A DNA stretch of 64,000 nucleotides from MFD01275-c22 sp963705885 (GTDB lineage: Bacteria > Actinomycetota > Actinomycetes > JACCUZ01), in NCBI GenBank assembly GCA_963705885.1, contig OY970120.1, positions 682,001-746,000 of the forward strand, given 5' to 3'. Both the position numbers and the translations under genes were made by a program. The notes beneath the pieces were generated by a model, which was not told the origin of the DNA, did not search any database, and saw nothing but the letters and a program-made list of their open reading frames with translations. Shown here one piece after another: positions 17,378 to 26,787 of the stretch (its first letter is position 1; the number at the start of each line of letters is the position of its first letter).

Positions 17378-20300
17378 TCAGTACGTGACCTCCTGGGAGC
17401 GGCGACGGATGACGGTGACCTCGTCGCGCTGGTTGCCGGTCGGGCCCAGGTAGTTGAACGCGAACGACAGCTGCGCGTAGCCGCCGATGAGATGGCTCGG
17501 CTTGATGAGCAGCCGTGTGAGCGAGTTGTGGATGCCACCCCGCTTCTTCGACGTCTCGGCGAGCGGGACGTCGATGAGCCGGTCCTGCGCGTGGTGCATG
17601 TAGACGGTGCCCTCGGGCATCCGGTGGGAGACGATCGCCCGGGCGACCACGACCCCGTTGCGGTTCACCGCCTCGATCCAGTCGTTGTCGCCGACTCCGA
17701 TCTTCGCGGCGTCCTCCTTGCTCATCCAGATGGTCTGTCCCCCGCGGGACAGCGACAGCATGAACAGGTTGTCCTGGTACTCCGAGTGGATCGACCACTT
17801 GCTGTGCGGGGTCAGGTACCGGACCGTGATCCCGAGCTCGCCGGTCTCTCCCACCTGCGGCTCACCGAAGAGCGCGCTCATGTTCAAGGGCGGCCGGAAG
17901 ACCGGGAGGCCCTCGCCCAGCTCGGTCATCCAGTCGTGGTCGAGGTAGAAGTGCTGGCGACCCGTGAGGGTGTGCCACGGCTTGAGCCGCTCCACGTTGA
18001 TCGTGAACGGCGAGTAGCGCCGCCCACCGGTCTCCGACCCCGACCACTCGGGCGACGTGATGACCGGCACCGGACGGGCCTGCGTGTCGGCGAAGGTGAT
18101 CTGCTTGCCCTCGTGCTCGGCCGCCAGGTCGGCCATCGGCACTCCCGTGCGCTTCTCGAGCGTTCGGAAACCCTGCGTGGCCAGGTGACCGTTCGTGGTG
18201 CCGGACAGCGCGAGGATCATCTCGCAGGCGTCGACGTCACGGGCCAGCGACGGGCGGCCGTCCGCCGGGCCGCCACGGACGGCGCCGTTCTTGTGCCGGA
18301 GGTAGTCGATCTCCCGGGTCACGTCGTACGTGACGCCCTTGGTGGTCGCCCCGAGATCGTCCAGCAGCGGGCCCAGCGCCGCCATCTTCGCGCCGATCGA
18401 CGCGTAGTCACGCTCGACGACGACCAGCTTGGGCATCGTCTTCCCGGGGACCGGTTCGCAGTCGCCGGCCTTCCAGTCGGCGACCGCACCGTGCGGGTTG
18501 GCCATCTCGTCGGCCGTGTCGTGCAGCAGGGGCACAGCGACGACGTCCCGGCGTACCCCGAGGTGGCGCTCCGCGAGCCGGCTGAACACCTGGCTGATGG
18601 TCAAGAACGCGTCCCAGTCGGTCCGGGTCTGCCAGGGGGGCGCGATCGCCGGGTTGAAGGAGTGGATGAACGGGTGCATGTCGGTGGTGTTCAGGTCGTG
18701 CTTCTCGTACCAGGTGGCCGCCGGCAGGACGACGTCGGAGAAGATCGTGGTGCTGGTCATCCGGAAGTCCAGCGACAGCAACAGGTCGAGCTTCCCTTCG
18801 GGCACCTCGTCGCGCCAGACGACGTCCTCGGGCCGCGCCTCGGGCGGTGCCTCGGTGGCCCGCAGGGAGTTGTCCGCGCCGAGCAGGTGCTTGAGGAAGT
18901 ACTCGTTGCCCTTGCCCGAGGACCCCAGCAGGTTGGCGCGCCATACCGTGAGGAGTCGCGGGTAGTTGTCCTCCGCGTCGGGGTCCTCGCACGCGAAGCG
19001 CAGCCCGCCGGACTTCAGCTCACCGACGACGTAGTCGCCGACACTCTTGCCGGACACCTGCGCGTCGTCGGCGAGGGTGAGCGGGTTGCGGTCGAACGTC
19101 GGGTAGGTCGGCATCCAGCCCATCCGGGCCGACTGCGCGATGACGTCGGCCGTCGTCTTGCCGGCGAGCTGGCCCGCGCCGGTCGTCGCCGACAGGGTGT
19201 CTGCCCCGAAGTGGTCGTAGCGGTACTGGTCTGAGTGCAGGTACCAGAACGCCGTCTGGATCATCTGCCGGGGCGGTCGCGACCAGTCCAGGCCGAACGC
19301 GAGCTGGGCCCACCCGGTGACCGGCCGGCACTTCTCCTGCCCCACGTAGTGGGCCCAGCCGCCACCGTTGACGCCCTGGCAGCCGGTCAGCGTCGTCAGT
19401 GCGAGGAACGACCGGTAGATCGTGTCGGAGTGGAACCAGTGGTTGGTGCCGGCGCCCATCAGGATCATCGAACGGCCGCGGGACTCCTCGGCGTTCGCGG
19501 CGAACTCCCGCCCGATGCGCTCGGCCTTCCCGGCCGGGACACCGGTGATGGTCTCCTGCCAGGCCGGCGTGTACGGCTCGGTCGCGTCGTCGTACCCCGT
19601 GGGCCAGGCGCCCGGGAGCCGCATGTCCGGCCGGGCCACGCCGTACTGCGCGAGCATCAGGTCGAACACTGTCGTGACCAGGTGCTCGCCCACCCGCCGC
19701 GCGGGCACGCCACGGCGCAGGGGTGCGGCCGAGCCGTCCGGCGCGTCGAAGCGCGACAGGTGCACCTCGACCGGCGGCTCGGCGCCGCCCGCGGCGGAGA
19801 GCACGGGGTCGACGTCGGCCAGGTCGAGGTTCCAGCGGCCGGCGCCGTCGGGGCCGAACCGGAAGCCCAGCGAGCCGTTCGGCACGACGGCCTCGCCGTC
19901 CGCACCGAGCAGCACCGTCTTGAAGGCCGCGTTCTCGGCGTCCTTCCCGCCGTCGAGGTCATCGGCCGTGAGGAACTTCCCCGGTACGTACGCATCGCCG
20001 TGGCGCTCGAGGCGCACGAGGAACGGCAGGTCGGTGTACTTCTTCACGTACTCGGTGAAGTAGGGCACCTGCCGGTCGACGAAGAACTCCTTGAGCGTCA
20101 CGTGACCCATCGCCATGGCCAGCGCACCGTCGGTGCCGGGCTGCGCGGCGAGCCACTCGTCGGCGAACTTCACGTTGTCGGCGTAGTCGGGCGAGACCGC
20201 CACGACCTTCTGGCCGCGGTAGCGCGCCTCCGTCATCCAGTGCGCGTCCGGCGTGCGCGTCACGGGGACGTTGGAGCCCCACATGATGAGATAGCCGGCA

Positions 20301-21079
20301 TCCCACCAGTCGCCGGACTCGGGGACGTCGGTCTGGTCGCCGAACACCTGCGGCGATGCGACCGGCAGGTCCGCATACCAGTCGTAGAAGGACAGCATCG
20401 TCGCGCCGATGAGCGACATGAACCGGGCGCCCGACGCGTGGGAGACCATGGACATGGCCGGGATCGGCGAGAAGCCGGCGACACGGTCCGGACCGAAGCG
20501 CTTGATCGTGTAGACGTGAGCGGCCGCCACCAGCTCGGCGGCCTCGTCCCAGGAGGCGCGGACCAAGCCCCCTTTGCCCCGGGCACGCTTGTAACGACGG
20601 GAACGCTCGGGGTCGGACACGATGTCGGCCCAGGCGAGCACCGGGTCCCCGGTGCGAGCCTTCGCTTCCCGGTACATCTCCAGGAGCACGCCGCGGACGT
20701 ACGGGTAGCGGACCCGCGTCGGCGAGTACGTGTACCAGGAGAACGCGGCACCGCGCGGGCAGCCACGGGGTTCGTACTCCGGGCTGTCCGGCCCGACCGA
20801 TGGGTAGTCGGTCTGCTGGGACTCCCAGGTGATGATGCCGTCCTTGACGTACACCTTCCACGAGCAGGACCCCGTGCAGTTCACGCCGTGGGTGGACCGG
20901 ACGACCTTGTCGTGCGACCACCGGTCCCGGTAGAAGTCGTCGGCGCCACGACCGCCGATCTGGTGCAGGGTGCGCAGGTCCTCGGAGACCTCGGCCCGGG
21001 TGAAGAACCTGCGCGTCCGCACCAGGGCGTCCGTGACGGCGTCGTCCAGGCCGGCCGGGCCGCGCGGCTCGCGGGTCAT
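17378..21079 (-). CDS. narG: Respiratory nitrate reductase alpha subunit (Mo-bisMGD)
   Basis: A 1233-residue catalytic subunit that reduces nitrate to nitrite on the cytoplasmic face of the membrane. The N-terminal 4Fe-4S ligands are in HGVNCTGSC (H64, C68, C72) with C107 in EPRGCPRG. The aspartate expected to bind molybdenum is D233 in SFYDWYADLP. Other signatures are YLIMWGSNVPVTRTPDAHW and MGAGTNHWFHSD. There is no Tat signal, as for other NarG. ATG 21079 overlaps the upstream narK stop by four bases. The full length and conserved sites suggest an active enzyme. Confidence 0.97.
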   Translation of the reverse strand: MTREPRGPAGLDDAVTDALVRTRRFFTRAEVSEDLRTLHQIGGRGADDFYRDRWSHDKVVRSTHGVNCTGSCSWKVYVKDGIITWESQQTDYPSVGPDSPEYEPRGCPRGAAFSWYTYSPTRVRYPYVRGVLLEMYREAKARTGDPVLAWADIVSDPERSRRYKRARGKGGLVRASWDEAAELVAAAHVYTIKRFGPDRVAGFSPIPAMSMVSHASGARFMSLIGATMLSFYDWYADLPVASPQVFGDQTDVPESGDWWDAGYLIMWGSNVPVTRTPDAHWMTEARYRGQKVVAVSPDYADNVKFADEWLAAQPGTDGALAMAMGHVTLKEFFVDRQVPYFTEYVKKYTDLPFLVRLERHGDAYVPGKFLTADDLDGGKDAENAAFKTVLLGADGEAVVPNGSLGFRFGPDGAGRWNLDLADVDPVLSAAGGAEPPVEVHLSRFDAPDGSAAPLRRGVPARRVGEHLVTTVFDLMLAQYGVARPDMRLPGAWPTGYDDATEPYTPAWQETITGVPAGKAERIGREFAANAEESRGRSMILMGAGTNHWFHSDTIYRSFLALTTLTGCQGVNGGGWAHYVGQEKCRPVTGWAQLAFGLDWSRPPRQMIQTAFWYLHSDQYRYDHFGADTLSATTGAGQLAGKTTADVIAQSARMGWMPTYPTFDRNPLTLADDAQVSGKSVGDYVVGELKSGGLRFACEDPDAEDNYPRLLTVWRANLLGSSGKGNEYFLKHLLGADNSLRATEAPPEARPEDVVWRDEVPEGKLDLLLSLDFRMTSTTIFSDVVLPAATWYEKHDLNTTDMHPFIHSFNPAIAPPWQTRTDWDAFLTISQVFSRLAERHLGVRRDVVAVPLLHDTADEMANPHGAVADWKAGDCEPVPGKTMPKLVVVERDYASIGAKMAALGPLLDDLGATTKGVTYDVTREIDYLRHKNGAVRGGPADGRPSLARDVDACEMILALSGTTNGHLATQGFRTLEKRTGVPMADLAAEHEGKQITFADTQARPVPVITSPEWSGSETGGRRYSPFTINVERLKPWHTLTGRQHFYLDHDWMTELGEGLPVFRPPLNMSALFGEPQVGETGELGITVRYLTPHSKWSIHSEYQDNLFMLSLSRGGQTIWMSKEDAAKIGVGDNDWIEAVNRNGVVVARAIVSHRMPEGTVYMHHAQDRLIDVPLAETSKKRGGIHNSLTRLLIKPSHLIGGYAQLSFAFNYLGPTGNQRDEVTVIRRRSQEVTY

Positions 21080-22488
21080 GACGGCATCGGGGCACCGGGA
21101 CGGGCGTATCGCAGCCACGTGATGACGATGCACATGAGGGCGAAGGCGACGCCGATGTAGTAGAAGGTCTCAGGCTCCATCAGGGTCAGGCCGACCCCGA
21201 AGAAGAAGGGGCCGAACGCGGCGATACCGGCCGTCCATCCGAGGACACCACCGGCCTGTCGGCGTTCGAAGATCATCGGCATCTGCTTGAAGGTCGAGGC
21301 GTTCCCGATGCCGGTGAACAGGAAGATCGCGAGCATGCCGACGAGGAAGCCGGTGAAATCGGCGTCCAGGGCATCCGCGCCCGCCTGTGCGTCTGGTGAG
21401 AGCTTGGTGCTGGTGTAGAGCACCGAGGTCAGGATCCCCACACCGCTGATCAGTGTCCATCGTGCCCCACCGAAGCGATCCGTCAAGGGACTGAACGCGA
21501 CCCGCGCGGCAGCACCGATCAGCGGGCCCAGGAACGCGTACTTCACCGGGTCCGGGATCGAGTAACCCTCGACCAGCACCTGTGTGGTGCCGTCCGACAT
21601 GATCCGGGCGATGTCCGCGTTGCCGCCGCCGTAGATGTTCTTGATCAGCAGCCCGAACTGGCCTGCGAGTCCGGCGAACGTCCCGAAGGTCATGATGTAG
21701 AGCAGCGTCATCCACCAGGTGTCCTGGTTGCGGAAGATGTCGAGCTGCTGTCGGATGTTGGCCTTGATCGGCACGCTCTTGAGCATCGTCCAGGCGACGG
21801 CCGCGCCGATCACGACGAATGGCACGTAGACGTAGGCGGCGTTCTGGTACCACACGTCCTGCGACTCACGGCCGGGGAAGGACTCGGTCTGGGCCACCCC
21901 GAGGAAGCCGACCATCGAGAAGCCGACGATCCACGGGGTGACGAACTGGACGAGGGAGACGCCGAAGTTGCCGATCCCTGCCTGCACCCCGAGCGCCGTC
22001 CCCTGCATCCGTCGGGGGAAGAAGTAGGACGTGCTGGGCATGAACCCCGAGAAGGCACCGCCACCGATGCCGGAGAGGAACGACAGGGTCAGCAGCCAGG
22101 CGTACGGCGTCGAGGAGTCCTGGACCGCCACGCCCCAGCCGACGAGCGGGATGAGCAGGAGCAGCGTCGTGAGTGAGACGAGCCTCCTCGTCCCGAGGAT
22201 CGGCGGCAGCACCATCCAGACGAGGCGCAGGAGGCCCGCCGAGAGGCCCGGCATGGCGACCAGCCAGTAGAGCTGGTCCTGGGAGAGGTCGAAGCCGAGG
22301 TTGGTGAGCTTGGGCGCCAGGGCGCTCGCGATGAACCACGAGGCGAAGGCGAGGGTCAGCGTGAACGTGCTGATGGACAGGGTCCGCCAGGCCAGGCCGC
22401 GGTCCCAGGTCTCGGGGTTCTCCGGGTCCCAGGCCTCCAGCCACTCCTTGCCGGCGCGTCGTGTGCTGGCGCTCGGGCTCTCGGTCAT
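21076..22488 (-). CDS. narK: Nitrate/nitrite MFS transporter (NarK family, second copy)
   Basis: A 470-residue transporter of the major facilitator superfamily with about twelve helices. The nitrate signature QAGIGNFGVSLVQFVTPW lies at about residues 169-186. The conserved arginine in helix 2 is R88 in SAGLLRLVWM. The long extramembrane N-terminus (EWLEAWDPENPETWDRG) is typical of one NarK subtype found paired with another in nitrate-respiring bacteria. It starts at ATG 22488 and overlaps both neighbours by four bases. A likely role is nitrate/nitrite exchange, while the upstream copy imports nitrate with protons. That split is inferred from known NarK1/NarK2 pairs. Confidence 0.92.
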   Translation of the reverse strand: MTESPSASTRRAGKEWLEAWDPENPETWDRGLAWRTLSISTFTLTLAFASWFIASALAPKLTNLGFDLSQDQLYWLVAMPGLSAGLLRLVWMVLPPILGTRRLVSLTTLLLLIPLVGWGVAVQDSSTPYAWLLTLSFLSGIGGGAFSGFMPSTSYFFPRRMQGTALGVQAGIGNFGVSLVQFVTPWIVGFSMVGFLGVAQTESFPGRESQDVWYQNAAYVYVPFVVIGAAVAWTMLKSVPIKANIRQQLDIFRNQDTWWMTLLYIMTFGTFAGLAGQFGLLIKNIYGGGNADIARIMSDGTTQVLVEGYSIPDPVKYAFLGPLIGAAARVAFSPLTDRFGGARWTLISGVGILTSVLYTSTKLSPDAQAGADALDADFTGFLVGMLAIFLFTGIGNASTFKQMPMIFERRQAGGVLGWTAGIAAFGPFFFGVGLTLMEPETFYYIGVAFALMCIVITWLRYARPGAPMPS

Positions 22489-23885
22489 CGGGCTCCTGCC
22501 TCCACGGGGGGCTGCTCGAAGTGGTCGGCCAGGTCGGGCGACTGGCTGTGCAGCATGTGCACCACCGTCCAGTGCATCCAGAGTGCGCAGGCGAGGGTGA
22601 GGACGAACAGGATGAAGAACATGGAGGACGGCAGCCCGGTCCAGGCCGTGACGTAGGCGAACAGGGGCGGCAGCACGAAGCCGCCCATCGCGCCGAGCAT
22701 GCCGACGAGGCCGCCGACCGACCCGACGTCGCGGGGGAAGTACTCGGGGATGTGCTTGTAGACCGCGGCCTTGCCGATGCCCATCGAGCACCCGAGGACG
22801 AAGACCAGCGCGACGAACGGCGCCAGGCCCATGGAGTAGGGCAGGACCTCGTTGACACCGGAGGTGTCGTACTTCTCGCTGACCTGCACGACGACGTGGC
22901 CGTCGGGCATCATCAGCAGGAACGTCGAGGCGAGCATGACGCCGAACGTCCAGTACATGACGCGGCGGGCACCGAGCCGGTCGGAGAACCAGCCGCCGAG
23001 CGGGCGGAGGAGGCTGGCGGGGAAGATGAACGTCGCCGTCAGCAGGGCGGCGATGCCGAGGGAGACGCCGAAGTTGTCGACGTAGTACTTGGGCAGCCAC
23101 GCGGCCAGCGCGACGTACGCCCCGAAGACGGCCACGTAGTAGAGGCTGAACCGCCACACCCGGACCTGTCTCAGCGGCACCAGCTGCTCGCGCAGCGGCC
23201 GCCCCTTGCCGGGCTTGCGGTCCTCGCGCGGGGTGGCCACCCAGAGGAGCACCGCAACAGCGAGCAGCAGCACGGCGTAGACGACCGGGACGAGCCGCCA
23301 CCCGCCCTCGACGAACCCGAGGTAGGTGCCTCCGGCGGTGCCTGCCACCAGGGCGGGTCCGATGAACTTGGTGACCGAGGCGCCGACGTTGCCCGCGCCG
23401 AAGACACCGAGGGCGAAGCCCTGGCGGTGCCGCGGGAACCACGCCGAGTTCCACGCGATGCCTGCCGTGAAGGAGTTGCCGGCCAGGCCGACCAGGAAGG
23501 CGAGCACGAGCAGGGTCGCGTAGCTGCCGGCCCGGGCCACGAGGTAGGAGAAGACGGCTGTGGCCACGAGCAGGACCGTGAAGACGGCGCGCCCGCCGAA
23601 CCGGTCGGCGAGCAGGCCGGCGGGCAGCCGCCACAGGGCCCCGTTGAGGATCGCCACGGCGGAGAGCCACGACAGCTGGACGTCGGTGAGCCCGAACTCG
23701 TCGCGGATCGGCACGCCGAGGACGCCGAACATCAGCCACGCCGCGAACATGAGGGTGAACGCGACGGTCGACAGCGTCAGGACACGCGTGGCGCCGGGCG
23801 GGACGGGCTCCCGCGCGGCATCGGCGCTGCTGAGGGCCGGCGTGCGGGATCCGGGGGCCGACCCCTGGCCCATGAGCGTCGACAT
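22485..23885 (-). CDS. narK: Nitrate MFS transporter (NarK family, first copy)
   Basis: A 466-residue MFS permease, first gene of the nar operon. The signature FGAGNVGASVTKFIGPALVAG begins near residue 162. The substrate arginine in helix 2 is R86 in NGALWRLPAGLLADRFGG. ATG 23885 is chosen because upstream in-frame sequence is unlike a protein and would run over the operator at 23963-23976. The hydrophobic core begins at about residue 35. The stop overlaps the second narK start (ATGA). With that gene it recalls the tandem or fused NarK1-NarK2 transporters of denitrifiers. Confidence 0.92.
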   Translation of the reverse strand: MSTLMGQGSAPGSRTPALSSADAAREPVPPGATRVLTLSTVAFTLMFAAWLMFGVLGVPIRDEFGLTDVQLSWLSAVAILNGALWRLPAGLLADRFGGRAVFTVLLVATAVFSYLVARAGSYATLLVLAFLVGLAGNSFTAGIAWNSAWFPRHRQGFALGVFGAGNVGASVTKFIGPALVAGTAGGTYLGFVEGGWRLVPVVYAVLLLAVAVLLWVATPREDRKPGKGRPLREQLVPLRQVRVWRFSLYYVAVFGAYVALAAWLPKYYVDNFGVSLGIAALLTATFIFPASLLRPLGGWFSDRLGARRVMYWTFGVMLASTFLLMMPDGHVVVQVSEKYDTSGVNEVLPYSMGLAPFVALVFVLGCSMGIGKAAVYKHIPEYFPRDVGSVGGLVGMLGAMGGFVLPPLFAYVTAWTGLPSSMFFILFVLTLACALWMHWTVVHMLHSQSPDLADHFEQPPVEAGAR

Positions 23886-23962
23886 GAGACCCGCGCCCTC
23901 CGCCCACTCGTCCCCGACCGACCGATCGCGTCGATCATCGTGAGGGGGACGGTTCGGTTGAA

Positions 23963-23976
23963 GGGACGAAGGTCCT
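23963..23976. promoter_or_regulatory. DosR-type operator between nar operon and LLM oxidoreductase
   Basis: GGGACGAAGGTCCT, with perfect left and near-perfect right half-sites around four central bases. It lies between the divergent narK start (23885) and the LLM oxidoreductase start (24019), so it could control both the nar operon and the LLM-GH13 pair. Confidence 0.75.
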
Positions 23977-24018
23977 CGGACGGTGTGGCGTACGGCCGTG
24001 CGGGGGAAGCACGACGGC

Positions 24019-25005
24019 ATGACGGTCGTCGGCGTCCACGCCTCGCACGAGCAGGTCCATCCCGCGGCACTGCTGGAGGCGGTGCAGCTGGCCGAGGAGG
24101 TCGGCTTCACCGCCGGCATGTGCTCCGACCACTTCTCCCCCTGGGGGTCGGCGCAGGGCCAGTCCGGCTTCGCCTGGTCCTGGCTCGGTGCCGCCCTGCA
24201 GGCCACCGGACTTCCCTTCGGCGTCGTGAACGCCCCCGGCCAGCGCTACCACCCGGCGGTGATCGCCCAGGCCGCCGCGACGCTCGAGGCGATGAACCCG
24301 GGCCGCTTCTGGGTCGCACTGGGCACGGGCGAGGCGTCCAACGAGCACATCACCGGCGCGGCGTGGCCGCCCAAGCCGGTGCGCAACGCCCGCCTGCGCG
24401 AGTGCGTCGACGTCATGCGCGCGCTGATGGCCGGCGAGGAGGTCACCCACCACGGCCTCGTCACCGTCGACCGGGCCCGGCTGTGGACCCGCCCCGACCA
24501 GCCGCCACCGTTCCTCGGCACGGCCGTCAGCGTCGAGACGGCGCGCTGGGTGGCGGAGTGGGCCGACGGGCTGGCCACCGTGGCCCAGCCGCACGAGCAC
24601 CTCCGCGAGATGGTCGACGCCTATCGCAGCGCCGGCGGTCGCGGCCCGCTCGTCCTGCAGGTCCACCTGTCCTACGCGCCCGACGACGACACCGCCCTCG
24701 CGATCGCCCACGAGCAGTGGCGCACGAACGTGTTCGCGCCTCCTCTGTGCTGGGACATCGACTCCGTGGAGACGTTCGACGAGGCCGCCAAGCACGTGCC
24801 GCCGGAGGCGATGCGCGACTCCGTGCTGGTCTCGTCCGACCCGGGTCGTCACGCCGCCTGGCTGCGGGAGCTGGCCGACATCGGGTTCGACGAGATCTAC
24901 CTCCACCACGTCGGCCAGGACCAGCGCGAGTTCCTGGAGGTCTTCGGCGACAAGGTGCTGCCGCAGCTGGACGTCACGGCGAAGCCCGCCGAGGGCGCGG
25001 CATGA
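24019..25005 (+). CDS. LLM-class flavin/F420-dependent oxidoreductase
   Basis: A 328-residue luciferase-like monooxygenase-fold protein. It shows LLEAVQLAEEVGFTAGMCSDHF near the N-terminus, RYHPAVIAQAAATLEAMNPGRFWVALGTGEA, and the C-terminal GFDEIYLHHVGQDQREFLEVFG. Some members of this subfamily resemble F420-dependent glucose-6-phosphate dehydrogenases but may use a different flavin. ATG 24019 is the start that leaves the operator at 23963-23976 upstream. The stop overlaps the GH13 gene by four bases, so the two proteins are made together. Substrate unknown. Confidence 0.8.
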   Translation: MTVVGVHASHEQVHPAALLEAVQLAEEVGFTAGMCSDHFSPWGSAQGQSGFAWSWLGAALQATGLPFGVVNAPGQRYHPAVIAQAAATLEAMNPGRFWVALGTGEASNEHITGAAWPPKPVRNARLRECVDVMRALMAGEEVTHHGLVTVDRARLWTRPDQPPPFLGTAVSVETARWVAEWADGLATVAQPHEHLREMVDAYRSAGGRGPLVLQVHLSYAPDDDTALAIAHEQWRTNVFAPPLCWDIDSVETFDEAAKHVPPEAMRDSVLVSSDPGRHAAWLRELADIGFDEIYLHHVGQDQREFLEVFGDKVLPQLDVTAKPAEGAA

Positions 25006-26675
25006 GGATCACGAGCACCAGCGACCTGTGGTGGAAGACGGCCGTCGTCTACTGCCTGGACGTCGAGACGTTCCAGGACTGGGACGGCGACGGCACGGGC
25101 GACCTCACGGGCCTCGCACAGCGCCTGGACTACCTGGCCGAGCTCGGTGTCACCTGTCTGTGGCTCATGCCGTTCTACCCGACCCCCGACCGGGACGACG
25201 GCTACGACATCACCGACTTCTACGGGGTCGACCCCCGCCTGGGCACGCACGGCGACCTCGTCGAGGTGATCCGGACGGCCAGGGACCGCGGGATGCGGGT
25301 CATCGCCGACCTGGTCGTCAACCACACCTCCGACAAGCACCCGTGGTTCCGCTCGGCCCGCTCGAGCCGGACCTCCCCCTACCGCGACTTCTACGTCTGG
25401 CGGGACGAGCCGCCGGACCAGGAGGTCGCCACGGTCTTCCCCGACCAGGAGGACAGCGTCTGGACGCTCGACGAGAGGACCGGGCAGTACTACCTGCACC
25501 GCTTCTACCGGCACCAGCCCGACCTCAACGTCGCCAACCCCGCCGTTCGCGACGAGATCGCGAAGGTCATGGGCTTCTGGCTCGAGCTCGGCCTGTCGGG
25601 CTTCCGGGTCGACGCGGTGCCGTTCTTCCTCGAGACGCTCGGGATCGACGGCGGCGACCAGGCGCTGCCCGAGCCGCACGCCTACCTGCGGTCGCTGCGC
25701 GAGCTGCTGGGCCGCCGACGCGGTGATGCGGTGCTGCTCGGTGAGGTGAACCTGCCGCACGACCAGCAGCTGGAGTTCTTCGGCGGCGAGGCGGGCGACG
25801 AGCTGACGATGCAGTTCGACTTCATCGGCATGCAGAACCTCTACCTGTCGATGGCCCGCCAGGACGCGGGCCCGCTGGCCGAGGCGCTGCTCGCCCGGCC
25901 TGCGACGTCGCCGGACTGCCAGTGGGCGACGTTCGTGCGCAACCACGACGAGCTGACGCTCGACAAGCTCTCCGACGAGGAGCGGCAGGAGGTCTTCGAC
26001 GCGTTCGGCCCCGCGCCCGAGATGCAGGTCTACGGCCGCGGCCTCACGCGGCGGCTGCCGCCCATGCTCGACGGCGACCCCCGACGGGTCCGGATGGTCT
26101 ACAGCCTGCTGTTCTCCCTGCCCGGGACCCCGGTCCTCTTCTACGGCGAGGAGATCGGGATGGGCGAGAACCTGGCCGCCGACGGCCGGCTCGCCGTCCG
26201 GACCCCCATGCAGTGGACGGCCGGCAAGAACGGCGGGTTCTCCACCGCGCGGGCCTCCCGGCTGCCGGGTCCCATCGTCGAGGGCGGCTTCTCGCCGGAG
26301 CACGTCAACGTCGAGGCGCAGCGGCGGGACCCCGACTCCCTGCTCGCGTTCGTGACCCTGCTCGTGCAGCGCTACCGCGAGTGCCCGGAGCTGGGGTGGG
26401 GCGACTTCGAGGTGCTCGACCAGCCGCACCCGTGCGTGCTCGCGCACCGGTGCACCTGGGACGAGGCGTCTCTGGTCGCGCTGCACAACCTCGGCCCGGA
26501 GCCGCTGACCGTCCCCGTCGCACTCGCCGGGGAGGACGAGGGGACGCTGCTGGCCGATCTGCTCTGCGACGGCGACGCTCCCCTCGACGCGAAGGGCCGC
26601 GCCGACCTGCCGTTGGAGGGCTACGGCTTCCGGTGGCTCCGGGTGGTCCGCGAGGGCGACCGTCGCCTGCGCTGA
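25002..26675 (+). CDS. GH13 alpha-glucosidase/trehalose-synthase-like enzyme
   Basis: A 557-residue glycoside hydrolase family 13 protein. The (beta/alpha)8 barrel motifs are ADLVVNHTSDKHPWF (region I), GFRVDAVPFF with nucleophile D204 (region II), LLGEVN with acid/base E248 (region III) and FVRNHDEL with D316 (region IV). The overall pattern WWKTAVVYCLDVETFQDWDG followed by YYLHRFYRHQPDLNVANP is close to trehalose synthases and oligo-1,6-glucosidases. No maltokinase domain is fused or adjacent. There is no signal peptide, so it acts in the cytosol, perhaps on maltose, trehalose or glycogen-derived sugars. It is coupled by ATGA overlap to the LLM oxidoreductase. Confidence 0.85.
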   Translation: MRITSTSDLWWKTAVVYCLDVETFQDWDGDGTGDLTGLAQRLDYLAELGVTCLWLMPFYPTPDRDDGYDITDFYGVDPRLGTHGDLVEVIRTARDRGMRVIADLVVNHTSDKHPWFRSARSSRTSPYRDFYVWRDEPPDQEVATVFPDQEDSVWTLDERTGQYYLHRFYRHQPDLNVANPAVRDEIAKVMGFWLELGLSGFRVDAVPFFLETLGIDGGDQALPEPHAYLRSLRELLGRRRGDAVLLGEVNLPHDQQLEFFGGEAGDELTMQFDFIGMQNLYLSMARQDAGPLAEALLARPATSPDCQWATFVRNHDELTLDKLSDEERQEVFDAFGPAPEMQVYGRGLTRRLPPMLDGDPRRVRMVYSLLFSLPGTPVLFYGEEIGMGENLAADGRLAVRTPMQWTAGKNGGFSTARASRLPGPIVEGGFSPEHVNVEAQRRDPDSLLAFVTLLVQRYRECPELGWGDFEVLDQPHPCVLAHRCTWDEASLVALHNLGPEPLTVPVALAGEDEGTLLADLLCDGDAPLDAKGRADLPLEGYGFRWLRVVREGDRRLR

Positions 26676-26787
26676 GCCGACCCGAGTGGTGTGCCCGACG
26701 TCACGTGGGCACGGGGACTAGGTGGCCGATCTTGTTGTTGCACCAGGTGTAGAGAACATCCTCACAACACACCAGGAGCACAGCACC

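Noticed and set aside
16106..17388. Long open frames on both strands across narH
   Set aside because: Repetitive Arg/Gly/Ala/Pro composition and overlap with the clearly conserved narH.
22461..26675. A 1404-residue open frame on the plus strand covering the narK genes and the LLM gene
   Set aside because: Its first 850 residues are Arg/Gly/Pro/Asp-rich shadow sequence opposite narK; only the last 557 residues (GH13) are real.
26714..26727. GGGACTAGGTGGCC as another DosR-type box before the small basic gene
   Set aside because: Only the left half-site fits; the right half is far from GTCCC and there is no palindrome.
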